A DNA stretch of 64,000 bases, from NCBI GenBank assembly GCA_003344405.1, contig NOWV01000162.1:115824-179823 (forward strand), written 5' to 3'. Under the pieces are notes generated by a model. It was not told the origin of the DNA. It did no database searches and was given only the letters and a program-made list of their open reading frames with translations. The position numbers and the translations under genes are program-made. This DNA is from Trichoplax sp. H2. Taxonomy: Eukaryota > Placozoa > Uniplacotomia > Trichoplacea. Numbering within the stretch: position 1 is the stretch's first letter; every line of letters starts with the position of its first letter. Below, in pieces: positions 38,670-52,307 of this stretch.

Positions 38670-41600
38670 TCACTACACGTAGATACTAATGCCATTGGTT
38701 ATTTCTCTATCTTGTTGACTGATTTTATGGCTTATCAAAACTACTGGAATTACATCAAGTAGACAGACACCGAAATACTATATACTTCATAAATAACCGC
38801 CAATCATTGTCCATTCTTCCATCGTCAATGTGCATCACTTTATTAGATCAATCCTATAACGGAGGTTACTCTTTTAATTCTATGTTACATAGTAACGAAG
38901 TATTCACTACTATTTTATGGTAACTTTGTAAGAACTGTGTGGTAAGATCATTCTATATTATAAATTTTACTCGCAATCAACAAATTAGCTCAAAGATAAT
39001 CGCGAGAAATTCAGAGACATGAATGATCCATCATGTTACACTGTACGTATACCAAGTGGATCTCTTTCCAAGGCTAAATATGAAGTTCAATTAAATCCAC
39101 CATAGTAAATAGATACTTTCACAATTGGATAAGTTAGTACGGATTAAGTTATATGGAAACTATTCTACGTATTACCAAAGACCACAATATGACAAAATAT
39201 TCCTTTTTTAACGGTAGGATAATAACGTACACGATTTAATTATACGTAGTAGCCATTGATCGGTCGGCTAATGTTACGTGTTTTATTTTAAGAGTAATAT
39301 GACTTATTAGGAAGACAGGTTTAATGTTTTTTTGTAATATACATACGGTTAAATCAACATTGCATCTTTCCTCTCTTGAAAATTTGAATACTTACGTGTT
39401 GACAATTATGGTTAAAATCAATCTATTTTTAACGTGAACATCTTTGTTGTTGTTGAATTTCTTAATTATCATCCGTTCTTAGTTACACACGAGTACATTG
39501 CAATATTAATAGTACATCCTGCAGCTGATTGATATTATTAATATGGTAGTTTATTATTATACTATCAAAGAAGATGGTAGTTTCTATAATGAAAGAATGA
39601 GCGTATCAATGTATTACAAGCATTAAACTTAAAGTTCAGTCAAGAACTACACTGTCCTGTTTAGTGTTTGATATTAGCTATTGGTACTCGGTCAATTAAG
39701 GTTCCGTTTTTATTTTTTACGATGGTTTTTATTATGTATCAATTATTATTTTTAAAATCCGTCCAATTTTCACTACTACTTTTCTTAATGTATTGTATTG
39801 TATACTGTGTCTAAAATTTTCACATGTTTTATGTATTACCAACATAATAAGGTAGCGATATAACATAGGGATTTCAGCTCTTTTACATTTCTTTCTTGTT
39901 TTCTTTAACCTCGAAAAATGGTGTAAAATATTCTAATTCAGGCAGGATGAATAATTAATAATTAACTAATTAATATGACTGTCACCTACAGAATTTCACC
40001 TTCTACTCCTAGATACCTAACCATAAGTATGGTAACAGTGGATAGAGAATTTATTTTGCTACTAGTATTAATAAATAAAATAATTTTTAATTTATATGGG
40101 CAATTCTTGAGGATTTATTCATCTTGTGAGCTACGCTGATTCCATTTTATAATCTGTGAGACTGTTACAAGAAAAGTGCAAGGCAACCTCTGTATCTTTC
40201 AATGAGTACTCGCTACTAGACGTTTTAGAATAGGTATGATAGCAGTATAAATGTACCGCAATAAATCCATTAGTGCTAGACGGTTATTATTATTTATGGT
40301 TAATTGTGATATGCAGTACGAATCCAGTATGCCAAATAATAACTATACTGTCATTTTTAGCTATCATTAAACTTAATAACAGTTACTATGCTGGGATAGT
40401 TTATAACTTTCGTAATCGTCAATTTTTGGACAGCGTGTAACATACATGCTCGTATTCGTATATCATAGAAGTACATAATTTGCCATTTTGGCTAGCATTT
40501 GACTTGAAATGGTTATACGAGAATATTACGAATTGTACTCAATCCTGTTTTCATTTAATCAAAATCATATTTAAGAAATGCCTGAATAATGCATTGTAGT
40601 GAATTATCATCGATCGATATAGACTAAGTTATACTATATGTTGTCAGTTTCATGGTGACAATCTAAGCATTACGAAAATTGTAAGACATGTCACTTTGGT
40701 GCAACCTGATTTCTGTCCATTTTGTGTCCAGCCTAACTATACTTTACTTGGCTATTAATAGCGTATAACCGGCAGATTCTGTAAACGTCTTCATGAAGCA
40801 GTTATTTTCGTACTGTAATGATTTATGTAGATCCTGTAACGCCATTATAAAGCGGTTTCTGCAGTATTTTGATACGATATCGATTATCATGCTTGCGCCA
40901 TAAAGCTCTGAGTGTCTCGTACAGTAGGTATATAATTTGAATAATTGAGTCTTTTATCAGAATATTTATTGACAAGCTAAACTCTTGCAGAAATGAAGCT
41001 AAAACCTCTTATGATTCATTGAGCCTTAATTTCGTTCACTGTATATGGTACAGACCGGTCATGGACTACTAAAAGTTCATGGTTTCTGTTGCCTCCAATC
41101 ATGCCGCAGTTAGTAACGATCAGGGAGTCCTAAGAAGGAAGAAAGAGGGGGACAAGGAACGGTCGTGCAGTGTGTGAAAATAAGAGAGCTGACCATTTTT
41201 GCCGGTCATTTTCAAGTGAACTGTCTATCTGAAACGGTACACTACAGTCTACAGTACTGTCTATAATTGTCATCCAAATTAGCCGCTTAGGTTAATTTTA
41301 GACAGTGTGATTTAGTTGGAATAAGATTCAAATCAAGAAATTGAATAATAAAACTATACCAAATAAGCAATGATGCTGCTCACGTTGCTCTCCAAAAGTG
41401 GACAATTGGACCTACATGTACGTGTATATGTATCGTGCGATAAATCGGGTACCTATAGAAAAATGCACCACACTGCAGTATACTGTCATGGAACTGCTAG
41501 ATGCACCAGATGGTATAGTAAGATGCGTTTTTTTAGTAGTCTATGGCACTATCACGATGGTGATATTTTTATTTCTCCATGATAACGTTGAGTTGATGTT

Positions 41601-41811
41601 TTTAGTCCATGTACAGTACACTAAATTTGTCTCTCTTGCTTTCTCAGTACTTATTATGTACGTTTGTGCTTCGTTTATAGATATTCAGAAGTAATCTTCT
41701 GTAATTTTGAATGAACTTTCTGTTAGGCTAATGATAATGATCATGATCCGTTTGCCCATACATATTAACGCACAAATAACAGTATGTTATTGAACACATT
41801 GCCAATCACAT
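38670..41811. other. PAR3 3' flank and intergenic, no gene seen
   Basis: AT-rich, no protein-like frames. Near 41045-41270 there is a more GC-balanced stretch with CATGGACTACTAAA and short CAGTACTGT tracts. The overlapping plus frames 41370-41582 and 41398-41694 are not supported by splice sites or a family. Confidence 0.5.
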
Positions 41812-42113
41812 CTACGTTTTATGAGTATACTGAACGCTCAATCAGGTATACAAACAGCATTTACCGGCAATGACTGTAGTCAGGGGCTTGTCGATTTTTT
41901 TCCATTTTTGCACCCAAACGTGTTCCCCAAAATCGACAAGTCCCTGCTGTAGTGTGCGTCAAAATCAATACGTTTTATACGTATACTCCACGTTCAATCA
42001 GCTCTATTTACCGGTCCTGACTGTCGTATTGTATCCAATTCGCGACGTTTTATACTCAGCGTTCAATCAACTCTATTTACCAGTAATGACTGTTATGTCG
42101 TATGCAATTCGCG
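41812..42113. repeat. Three diverged direct repeats with an inverted repeat between
   Basis: Related segments of about 70 bases (TACGTTTTAT, then CGTTCAATCA, then CTATTTACCGG and TGACTGT) lie at about 41812-41880, 41969-42044 and 42045-42113. Between the first and second, arms 41881-41898 and 41929-41946 (CAGGGGCTTGTCGATTTT and its complement with one mismatch) enclose a 30-base loop. Confidence 0.7.
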
Positions 42114-42850
42114 TGAATTAAATTATAAATTGGTGGAGCTGCAGCATAGCACTATACAGGATTATGGATTGCAGCATAGTACTATACAGGATTATCCGTA
42201 ATCCTGTATAATGCTATGCTGCAGCTCCACCAATTTATAATTTAATTCACGCGAATAGGATATTATGGATTGCAGCATAGTACTATACAGGATTATCCGT
42301 AATCCTGTATAGTGCTATGCTGCAGCTCCACCAATTTATAATTTAATTCACGCGAATAGGATATTATGGATTGCAGCATAGTACTATACAGGATTATCCG
42401 TACAGGATTATCCGTAATCCTGTATAATGCTATGCTGCAGCTCCACCAATTTATAATTTAATTCACGCGAATAGGATATTATGGATTGCAGCATAGTACT
42501 ATACAGGATTATCCGTAATCCTATATAATGCTATGCTGCAGCTCCACCAATTTATAATTTAATTCACGCGAATAGGATATTATGGATTGCAGCATAGTAC
42601 TGTACTATACAGGATTATCCGTAATCCTGTATAGTGCTATGCTGCAGCTCCACCAATTTATAATTTAATTCACGCGAATTGGATATTATGGATTGCAGCA
42701 TAGTACTATACAGGATTATCCGTAATCCTGTATAGTGCTATGCTGCAGCTCCACCAATTTATAATTTAATTCACGCGAATTGGATATTATGGATTGCAGC
42801 ATAGTACTATACAGGATTATCCGTAATCCTGTATGGTGCTATGCTGCAGC
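42107..42850. repeat. Foldback array: seven hairpin units of 101 bases led by an inverted copy
   Basis: Each unit contains GCAGCATAGTACTATACAGG and its near-exact reverse complement around ATTATCCGTAAT, a hairpin with 24-base arms and a 4-base loop (TCCG). Between hairpins lies a constant linker (CTCCACCAATTTATAATTTA, then ATTCACGCGAATAGGATATT). The segment GGATATTATGG starts at 42258, 42359, 42474, 42575, 42681 and 42782: periods of 101, with 14 and 5 extra bases from local duplications in two units. At the left end the linker and one hairpin arm are inverted: 42107-42164 is the reverse complement of 42199-42256 with one mismatch. The right end stops inside the hairpin arm near 42850. Confidence 0.92.
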
Positions 42851-43420
42851 AATTCACTATTTGATTGCGGTTTACCATTGCAGTTCTGTATTGTACTGTA
42901 TGTCGCACGCAAAACAATCCTGCAGCTGCTGCGCAACATGCAGTACAGTACAATGCACGACTAGTACTGTGAATGTACACTCAATCTAATGCCAGGATCT
43001 TCTCTAAAGCTTAACTGAATGGTACAGTTATTTATAAAGCTTAACTTAATGGTACAGTACAGTAAAAATAAATGAACACTTCTCAGAAGAGTAAAAGTGG
43101 TTGGTCCCTCCTCAGCCACCCTACTGAACATTGTTCAATGAACAGCTGCTGTGGAACATTTCTCCGGACACACAGAAAAGCCATTCAGCCAATCCACCAT
43201 GGGATCGCATCAAACCGTGTACAGTACGGCATGGCACGGTACGGTACGATACAGTATTATACAGTACAGTACTGTACAGTGTACAGTACTATCAAATTAC
43301 AGTACTATGCCCGACTAGTACTGTGACTGTACTGTACACTGTACGCTCTATCCAAATGTCTGGATCTTCTTCAAGCTTAGAAGTCCATGAAATGGCACTC
43401 ATCGCCTACCAACGGTAATA
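42851..43420. repeat. GTACTGTAC tracts and two diverged direct repeats
   Basis: Segments at about 42935-43010 and 43265-43375 share CAGTACAGTAC, GACTAGTACTGTGA, a CAATC/CTATCCAAAT stretch and GGATCTTCTTCAAGCTTA-like ends. Dense palindromic TACAGTAC tracts lie at 43215-43275. The open frames over this block are repeat-derived. Confidence 0.65.
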
Positions 43421-43572
43421 GACTACTGTATGGCAAGCTGTAGCAGCAATCAATTTCATATGAGCCAACACGGATGCCATCGAGCTATTGATGGAAAGTA
43501 TTCAAGCTGCATGCATGCACTCAAATAATCTCATCAGTCGCTCAATGACCGTGGTTGGAAACACTTGGTAGA

Positions 43573-46500
43573 ATGGATGATTCTGATATCGAAGTGAAGA
43601 CTTTGCTATAACCGATCATGATCTAGAGGAATTAAATCCAGATAGGAAACGATATCGATTTACTAAGGAAGATGCTATCTATGGCGTCTTTGCACCTGAT
43701 CGCAGTTACGACGATAGGAAGAAAGGGAAAGATTATAGCAAACCGGTCAATTTTATTAGTGGAGGTGTCAAAGGTGAAAGCAGTCAAGAATCCAAATCGG
43801 AGCAAGATGTTGATATTTCTAGTAATGAGGATAGCGACAACGATAGAAACGCCGATGAAGTAATATTACAGTCATTATTAGAAGCAGGGAATGATAGCAA
43901 GCAAGTACCAAAGGACTTTGGTAGTAAGAAATCCACTCAAAGTACGACCAAGGCCAAGAATAGTAAGTCAGCAGCATTCGTGTATTCTCAAAGACTTGAT
44001 CAAGCAATGTTCAATGAATTGAATTATCCATGAGCTCTATGTACTTATTGGGTTGTATTTCTGCAATAGATGCCACTGTAAGCGCCAAGAATAAAAACTT
44101 AAAGAGGCCTGATAAGTAAGAGAAATTTGATCATGATCTTTTTTCGATAAGGATAGAATGATATATTGTATGTGTACAAGAGAATCGATTATATTGTCTG
44201 ATTCATATACAATATTGGATACCCTGACGTAGGGATTTTGGTAAATGGCAAGCGCATACTAAAGGTTTCGGCCAAAAGTATCTGGAGAAGGTTCGTAACT
44301 TTGAACATGAAACCTGATATTATTGGGCGCGCAGGATCTGTCTTAATTGAAATTTACACTTAGCTTATTTACTACAGAATTGATTCGGGATCGCGTCAGT
44401 CAACTTTACTACTGTATACAGTACAGCAAAGTTATATGTATCATATATATATACATTGATGATATAGTTATCGCGTATCGTTAGCTAGATATTATGATAG
44501 GCGATGAAATAGTGATCGCCGGAACTACTATAATGACATTTTTATTAGTTACTTATTACTGTAAGGAAACCTTAGAACTATTTACAAGGTTTTGTTGCAA
44601 GTATGAGCTACCCTACCATTTTTATTAGACATTTTTATTAGTTACTTATTATTGTAAGGAAAACTTTGAACTATTTACAAGGTTTTGTTGCAGGTATGAG
44701 CTACCCTACCATTTTTATTAGACATTTTTATTAGTTACTTATTATTGTAAGGAAAACTTTGAACCATTTACAAGGTTTTGTTGCAGGTATGAGCTACCCT
44801 ACCGTAAATAGACTGACATGGGTATTCATCATGTGCCAACGAATAGTTGATCTCAAACTAGATAAACGTATCACCTATTAATAGCATGATCCCGTTATAT
44901 CATATTCTACTGTTGTGCATTACAATGCTAAGCAATCTTGCATTGATGGAAAAACATTGGCTAACTGTTTACCTGGCATTACAAAACTATCACTTAGAAT
45001 CGTATACCCGTAAATCACAATCTTTTGCTTGTATTTTTCAGTTTGGCTTCAAGTCTGGTCAAGGCCTTGGAAAGGCTAATGAGGTAGGATATACTGCTAA
45101 CATACATTGTACAAGTGTATGATACTTTATTCAATGACGCTGACTATGTGATTACTTTTGTACAAATGAGCAACGTAGTACTAATGATATATGATGTTAA
45201 ATAGGGTATTGCTAAGCCAGTAGAGGTCACAAAGAGAAAGGGCCCTGGCGGCCTTGCCTACTACGGATCAGAAAGGGTAAAAGGTTCAGAGGAGGTATGA
45301 AACTCAAAGCTGGAGATTGATTCATATTAATTCCATCAATACACTGTAAAAGGTTTCTATATTAAATCGATATGCGATAGGCTTTTTTATTGTTCTCATA
45401 CGCTTACATAAAAAACAATTTTTGATTCTTTATTTACTGTTAAATTAATCTCTAAGTTGTAATCATGTTATAAAAAAATAGTATTGATTATTTTAGAAGT
45501 ATGCAGCTCACGATATAGAGGAAGATGAACAACAACAATTTGTAGAAGAGCTTCAAAAGTGGAAAAAAACTGGCAAGGTAAATAAAACATAGTCTTCGAT
45601 ACTCCGCATGTGCCTATTACAGTATGTTCATATAATCGACCAAGGTTTGTTAGGTAGATTCAAATTGATTTTTATACCCTTACTCTAGACTGCAAAAGTT
45701 CGTAAGAAATACGTCTACAAGACTATCGATGAAGTAAAGGTATCGATCTTATCTCAATTCTTTGTTGATTAACGAATTATTCTTGGCGTACAATTGCTCC
45801 CTTGATGATTCCATAATTCTTTCTAATATCTACTTTCATGAATGATAAACGTATAGTCTGGAGCTTCGAATAAACTTAACGCTGATACTTTTAGTGGCAG
45901 CAAAGACAAGGTGAGTGCATACATGAAATAGCTCTTGCGCTATAAAATCTTATTTATAACTTTATACTGACATTTAATGTTACTTTATAGGTAATAGATA
46001 TGACTGGACCGCAAAGTAGAGTCTTATCAGGGTATTCAGCAATAGGAGGGAGACCTACAAAACCTACGGAGTCGATTCCCTCTTTAGCAGGTTCGCAAAT
46101 CAGCAAAAGAATATACCGTCTTAGATGTAACACTATCAACCAACAACGGTACATAATCTTTTACAGGAACTCAAGAAGCTAATTTTTCAATGGTGGAACT
46201 GCAATCCAATATTTCCCTCTTGGTTGATTTAGCAGAATCCGATATTATACAGACAGACATTCAGTGAGTCCTGACATATTACTCATTAAACTCTAGCTAC
46301 GGAATAGCGAGATTTTAATATTATCTCTTTAAATTCGTGCTTATGAAGATTAAAAAGTGAACGTAATACAATTGAAAATATGAGACATGAGCAAGAACGT
46401 TTAAGTAAGATTTTATTTGCTGAGCAAAGGGACGTTGAAAGAGTAGAAGAGCTGGATAGAATTATTAGCGAGTAAGGCTAGCTACCTCTATTTTCCATTC

Positions 46501-48887
46501 GTTACTGAATATGTATCATACATAATTTTGTAAAGTTATTATACAACTGACATTCGCACACTCTACCTAGATGCTCTGAAAGAATGTCAAATGAAAGCAC
46601 TCATCCTTTAACCCTAGATGATTGTAGTAGTACCTTTCAAAAGTTACAACAGAACTTTCCTGATGAGTATAAAGTACGTAACTATCAGAGGTAGTATAAT
46701 ACGTTAATAGCAAAGAAACTTTGGGCTTTAAATGTCTTGTATTGATTCTCTGTAATGTTCGTCTGATAGATGTATGGTTTAGCTGACTTGGCTGTTGCCA
46801 TTGTTTATCCTCTAGTAAGAATTTTCTTCAAGCGTTATATGTATTGCTTTATTTTTTTATTTAAAGATTTCTCTAATTGTACATCTAAACATGCCTTTAA
46901 TTTAGATTAAACAATATTTACGAGGATGGATGCCGTTACAAGATCCAACATTTTCTTTGAAAACTTTCATCGAATGGAATGCTTTGTTAACTGATAGTAG
47001 TCCTATTAGCTTTGATAATACCGGTTCAACAATGAATTTATTCGATAGAATGATATGGGAGATATGGTTACCGGTTGTAAGAGATACCATTATTAGGTAA
47101 GCCAAACAGATAGAATGGTTACCAAAATCTCTTCAAATTTTTGGCAGAAATCCACTATACTCATAGAACATCTATTAAATATATATATATATTCTAATAT
47201 ATTTGTCAGGACAAGGTCTATTCGAAACCCGAAGCCATTGATTGATCTTATCAATTTATGGCAAGACCTACTACCTACTTGGATTAAGAACAATATATTA
47301 GAGCAACTAATTTTTACACAGTTGCAGGTATATTTCTTTTATATGAATTTAGATATTTCCATATTAACTACGACAAATCTAAAACAGAATTGATTTATGC
47401 TTGCAATTGGAATGTCTTCTTAGCATGAAATAGAGATGTGGAATCCGGTGGCTGATAGAGTACCGATTCATGTCTGGGTGCATCCATGGTTGCCATTGTT
47501 AGGTTTGTAAACTATTTAAAATGATATTAAATATTTTAGGATTTTAAAAAAATTTATCATTAACAGGTGATAAGCTGGGACCGCTATTAGCGCCTATTCG
47601 TCATAAGCTTACTTTAGCTCTAACTAATTGGCACCCCTCCGATCAGTCGGCACGCTTAATAATTCAACCATGGAAAGGAGTAATCTACCTTTTTATTCAT
47701 ATTTAAATTACCTTGTTAAAAATGTAGCATTAATTTCGATAAAAGATAAACATTCATTCATTCATTTATTTTACTAGGTTTTTAAAGACAATGCGTTTGA
47801 TGCATTTTTACGTAATTCCATTTTACCCAAGTTAGCTGCATGTTTAGCTGAATTCGTAATTAATCCTCATCAACAGCATCTTGAACCATTCTTATGGGTC
47901 ATAGATTGGAAAGATGTTGTCTCCAAACAACATATGGTGACTCTTATGGAAAGACATTTTTTCCCTAAATGGTTGCAAGTAAGTGGTGTACATTGCTCTG
48001 AAATCTAAATTATTTTTATTTCGTATTAGAAATCTCTCGTAAGAATCTATTTACGGCTCATTTTTTCGTTCTTACGATTACACAATACTCGTAGGCTTTA
48101 ACGGTATGGTTAAACAATAAACCAAATTATAAAGAAGTAACGAAATGGTTTGTTACTATATTAGTTTACAAGTCTTTAATTATTACTTATCATCAAAATT
48201 ACCGCCAGTTATAGTATATTCTTAAACATAACTTTATCACAAATCCTTTGCTTTACTTTAGGTATGAGGGCTGGAAAGAAATGTTTGGAAGTGATTTAGT
48301 GAGTCTACCAGCGATTAAGGCTCAATTTAACAGAGGGTTAGATGTAATGAATCAATCGATATCTATGGATGATGGTCAGGGGCGTTCACATGATAGAGAG
48401 AATTTAGCACACTTCACTTCAATTGAGCGCAGGTAAGATTTAATAATTTTTAAAGCAATATCCGTTTATTCGTGCTACGTTGTAAGTGTTAAAAATTAAC
48501 AACGTTTATAATTATATTTTATAGGAAAACTGCCGAAATAGCGGCCAAGGAAAGAGCTGCAGCGGTAGCTAGGGCCAAAACAGAAAAAATGACATTCAAA
48601 GACATGGTTCAGAAATTGGTAGGAAAAATATAGCTTGATATGCAAGATATTACAAACTTTAGTATAAAATTGTTTTTAAGATAATCGCTACAATTATGAT
48701 ATATTTCTAGGCCGAAGATCATGGACTCATATTTATGCCGACACGGAATACTCGTCAAGATGGAAAATTACTGTATAATTTCGGTAGTTTAGTAATTAAC
48801 ATTGATCGAGGAGTTGTATATGTACAAAAAGCTGGAATGAAGTATGAAGCGGTCACTCTTTCTGATTTAGTAACATTAGCCAGTTAA
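43573..48887 (+). CDS. TFIP11: TFIP11 (tuftelin-interacting protein 11), G-patch splicing factor, 21 exons, frameshift near the start
   Basis: Exons: 43573-43981, 44233-44290, 45042-45083, 45205-45294, 45497-45577, 45689-45739, 45857-45910, 45991-46090, 46167-46263, 46349-46471, 46571-46673, 46770-46814, 46906-47096, 47210-47327, 47424-47502, 47567-47679, 47778-47978, 48095-48147, 48262-48432, 48525-48618, 48711-48887. From exon 1 codon 43596 on, phases join to about 808 residues (human 837). The TIP N-terminal region shows [14 protein letters not shown]. The G-patch reads [20 protein letters not shown]. The GCF-like domain has [30 protein letters not shown] and [16 protein letters not shown], and the C-terminus [11 protein letters not shown]. 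The family recruits the DHX15 helicase to release the intron-lariat spliceosome. The ATG at 43573 (MDDSDIE) is one base out of frame with the rest. The exon 8 donor (GTTCGC) is the weakest call. Confidence 0.92.
44535..44803. repeat. 93-base tandem repeat, three copies, in TFIP11 intron 2
   Basis: Copies start at 44535, 44628 and 44721 with GACATTTTTATTAGTTACTT and end in GAGCTACCCTACC. The second and third are nearly identical, the first slightly diverged. They lie wholly in the intron between exons 2 and 3. Confidence 0.9.
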
Positions 48888-51800
48888 TCTTAACGTGACG
48901 GTAGTCATAAGAATTTGGCTATTGACATTACAAATTATAAATATATTCGAATATTAACTTAGAAATATCTTTTCGATTTTTATGTATATGATGTATTTAC
49001 TCCTCATTATAAAATCAACAACATTACTTCTTACAATGAGGGATTTAAGTTATATTGTATTTAGGAATTCATGTCATGCCCATGATTTTATAATATTGTA
49101 GTTAAAAGCTTGCTCTTGTTAATTGATCCTTCACTATTTTTTGTTTCGGTATGGAAACGGTCTTTTATAGAAATCCACTGTGTACAACTATGCATTATTG
49201 CCTTGTATTACAATCCAAAAGAAAAACTACTATTATACTATAACCCTAAATTTAGCATTTTATGGATTAAGAATTCGAAAAGCGTAGTCAAAAGGCAACA
49301 AGTTTATAACAAGATGAAAAAAAACGATACTATTGGTTGCATTTTAATATGAACTGGACAAAAAATTAAAAGTTTCAGATTTTAGCAACTTCTAGTGCTT
49401 ACTTTTATAGTACAAACAAAGAAATCTTGCTAGATAACGCTATAGACCACTTAATACTTTTAGTGGATTATTACATCAGTAGATTACATTTTATTAATAG
49501 TCTATGATAATGCTTGCAATTGCATGTACGTGTATAGGAATGAATGCGGGTATATCCCGACATTTTCTCTTCATTGTAATAAAGATTACTTATGCATGTA
49601 TTACTACTTTAATTTATTAAATACGAAATAATATGAGAGTTTACCTCATTTCAAGACAATGACGGATGATAGAGGCATAGATTTATATACTGTAACATTT
49701 CAAAGGTGGTAAACCGATAAATATGCCAACTATTCTCTAAGCTAAAGAGAACAAATAAAACTTAATTAATGTAATTAAAAATATTTTTAATACACATTAA
49801 TCCATTGTTTTTAGTAAAAATATAATAATATGTTGGTGACAGATTTTCTGAAGTATTTTGACTTTATAATTCATTTATAATACTCAAGTTATTCTTCAAA
49901 ACCGAGTAAAGTATTGTTCAAATACTTATAAATAATATATAATTAGAACAGATAATATGATTGCGTTGTTTATGCAGTCCTTTGTTAAATCATGAACGCA
50001 TACATGCCGGTACAAAGTTATTTTATTTTTATTATATGCTTTCGTGATAGCTGAGTCATTCATTAAACGACTGAAACTTTGTATGAAGACTACGCATTGT
50101 AATATAAATTGATTTGTCCTCTTAATTGTTAATTATGATATTTCGATACTATAATAGTGTAAAGTAGAAAGAAGTCACATTGATCGCCTTTTTAATGCGA
50201 ATATTTGATTTAGGGGTAACCATCAAGGAATATTCTAATACCATCACTATCAATAGCTATCATCTAGGCTAAAGTGATTTTTTAAATTTTAATTATGAGA
50301 ATAAAAATTCATTCACAAATAAATCAGTTAAAGATAAAATTAATAGTTAATTAGTAGAATTAAATAAGGGATAAACGAGGTTTCTGGATTTCTTATCATA
50401 ATAAAGGATATAGAAGTATCCAGTTCTTTTTTATTTATGCGATTATTTTATCATTTAAGACTGTTTTCTTCACCTACTAATTCGCACATTGCCGACGTCT
50501 TTAGTTATGCCGCATACTGGAGATTTGATTTGGCAGTCAATTACTGTACTATATAAAAAATTTTTCACTGTAATTCCTGCTACGGCCTAGTTATTCTGTA
50601 TGTACAACAAATAAAGAATAATCTGTAAATCATACACATAGACTGTAAAGTAGCTAGAGAGATTTAAGTAAAGAGACTTATAGGAATTATTTAAAGTCAA
50701 TCACTCGCATTCTATACTATATCGATCCAGGCATTAGTAATGCGTTGTTAGACATGTTTATAACTAAAGTCTTGTTATGCTACTGTCATTTATAGAATCG
50801 TTATTAGCCTTCTAAAATAAGCAATTATTGCAATAGTGCTACTTAAGTCATTTGTATTAATATTACATAGTAAATTATATAGATGTTCCTAACTGAATAA
50901 GAACTTTGTATTGTTAAACATAGCTTATTTCTTCGTTGCTACGTTCTTTAAATAAATAATATGCAGCATGAAATAGTTATAAATGAGGAATTGTTCTCAT
51001 GGAAAGAATAAATCTCTTTCCTTAGTACGGTTACTATACTTCTTTATTATGCTGAATGACAGGATTGAAAAATTAGCTGAAATGATTCTTTTTCACTCGA
51101 CCTGGGTTCAATTATAGCTGAAAGTTACATTTTAGTTTGAGCGTAATTAAAGTACTAAAATTAATGACAAAAATAGCTACGCGAGGGTTATTTGCTGTTT
51201 ACTTCCTGTCTTCTACAATTTTTCGACATGAATATGTAGCCGTAACTATTGGTTATATAGAATACATGTTAGCAACTGTATGAAAAGTTTTTATTTACTA
51301 TTTTTAGAATAAAATAGTAATACCGTCGCAATTTTTAAAGCAGACATATTATCAAATATTATTCATAATCAATTCGCAATTTCATCTTAATTGAAATAAA
51401 CTTGTGCACGTGCATTTATTCGTTGTCAATAACAAGGTATAGTATTGATGCTGAACATTGCTAACGTAGCAGCAGCTGTTTTTCACACCCCTATTTGCAT
51501 CTCTAGGCCCTATTAAGGCTTTTAATTTGTAAGCATATCATGCCCAATTATCCATAATAATTTATTATGTCTACTTATTCAAAAGTGTACATTGATAATG
51601 CATTAATAAGACGTAGAGTGGATTAGCGATGAAAGAAATATAAATATCTATGGCTAACCAATCAATTCGACGATTAAATTTAATTGTGACAATACGAGTT
51701 GGATAAGTTATGAATTAAGTCCATATTTTTTACGGTGTTAATAACCTTATTGGTCCGATGAAGTTGTTTTGTTAAATTTTCACGTGTATTTACCAATGCA

Positions 51801-52307
51801 TGCGAGCCAATACGGAATGATGCGGCATGATTTCGATACATGATTGGATAAACTATCATTCTATTATGATTGATGCACGTTTGCAGTTGGATAAGAATTC
51901 TCGTTTACGGTCAAAATAATTAGTCCATCTTGACTGAAGTCAAGTTGAAAGCTCGCTCAAAAGTGCGATTTTTGGATTAGTCATTTCGTTTCTCGCGATC
52001 ACTTTCCGTCAAATTTCAAATTCAAAAAAAAGAGTTAGCCGACACATAGTATAGTAGATAGTTATTTAGATAGTTATTTAGATAGTTATTTAGATAGTTA
52101 GATAGATAAATAGATATATTATTGTGTAATCTTACTCAAAGAAAGGCTAAATTCCGCTAGGTTGGTAGATAGCATTTTTATATGATGGTGGTATTTGAAA
52201 GGTTAAGCTTGAATTAGAACCTACGTTTTAAGTTTAATGTTAAGTTCTCTTTTTCTTCTTCATTTACAGTTAATATAGTTGGGATTATTAAGTCATCTTA
52301 AACAATT
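48888..52307. other. Intergenic, no recognised gene
   Basis: AT-rich with stops in all frames, covering the TFIP11 3' flank and the 5' flank of the mucin-like gene. The plus frame 49110-49352 has no supporting feature. A short GATAGTTATTTA microsatellite lies near 52060-52120. Confidence 0.6.
52060..52120. repeat. GATAGTTATTTA microsatellite
   Basis: About four head-to-tail copies of a 12-base unit, followed by GATAGATAAATAGATA, about 190 bases before the start codon of the mucin-like gene. Confidence 0.85.

Noticed and set aside
41398-41694. 98-codon hydrophobic plus-strand frame
   Set aside because: Overlaps another frame, has no splice support and contains CAGTACAC-type repeat words.
42107-42850. 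Regular repeats that could suggest a CRISPR array
   Set aside because: The units are 101 bases with invariant linkers and no unique spacers, and the surroundings are an animal genome.
44886-45041. Frame joined to the G-patch exon of TFIP11 (starting [10 protein letters not shown])
   Set aside because: It is intron sequence read through the acceptor at 45041; the conserved protein requires splicing from 44290.
46091-46182. Read-through of TFIP11 exon 8 to a stop at 46182
   Set aside because: The residues after 46090 do not match the family, and splicing at 46090/46167 restores the conserved NFSMVELQ segment in phase.
49110-49352. 80-codon plus-strand frame after TFIP11
   Set aside because: Low-complexity AT-driven composition, no splice sites or family resemblance.
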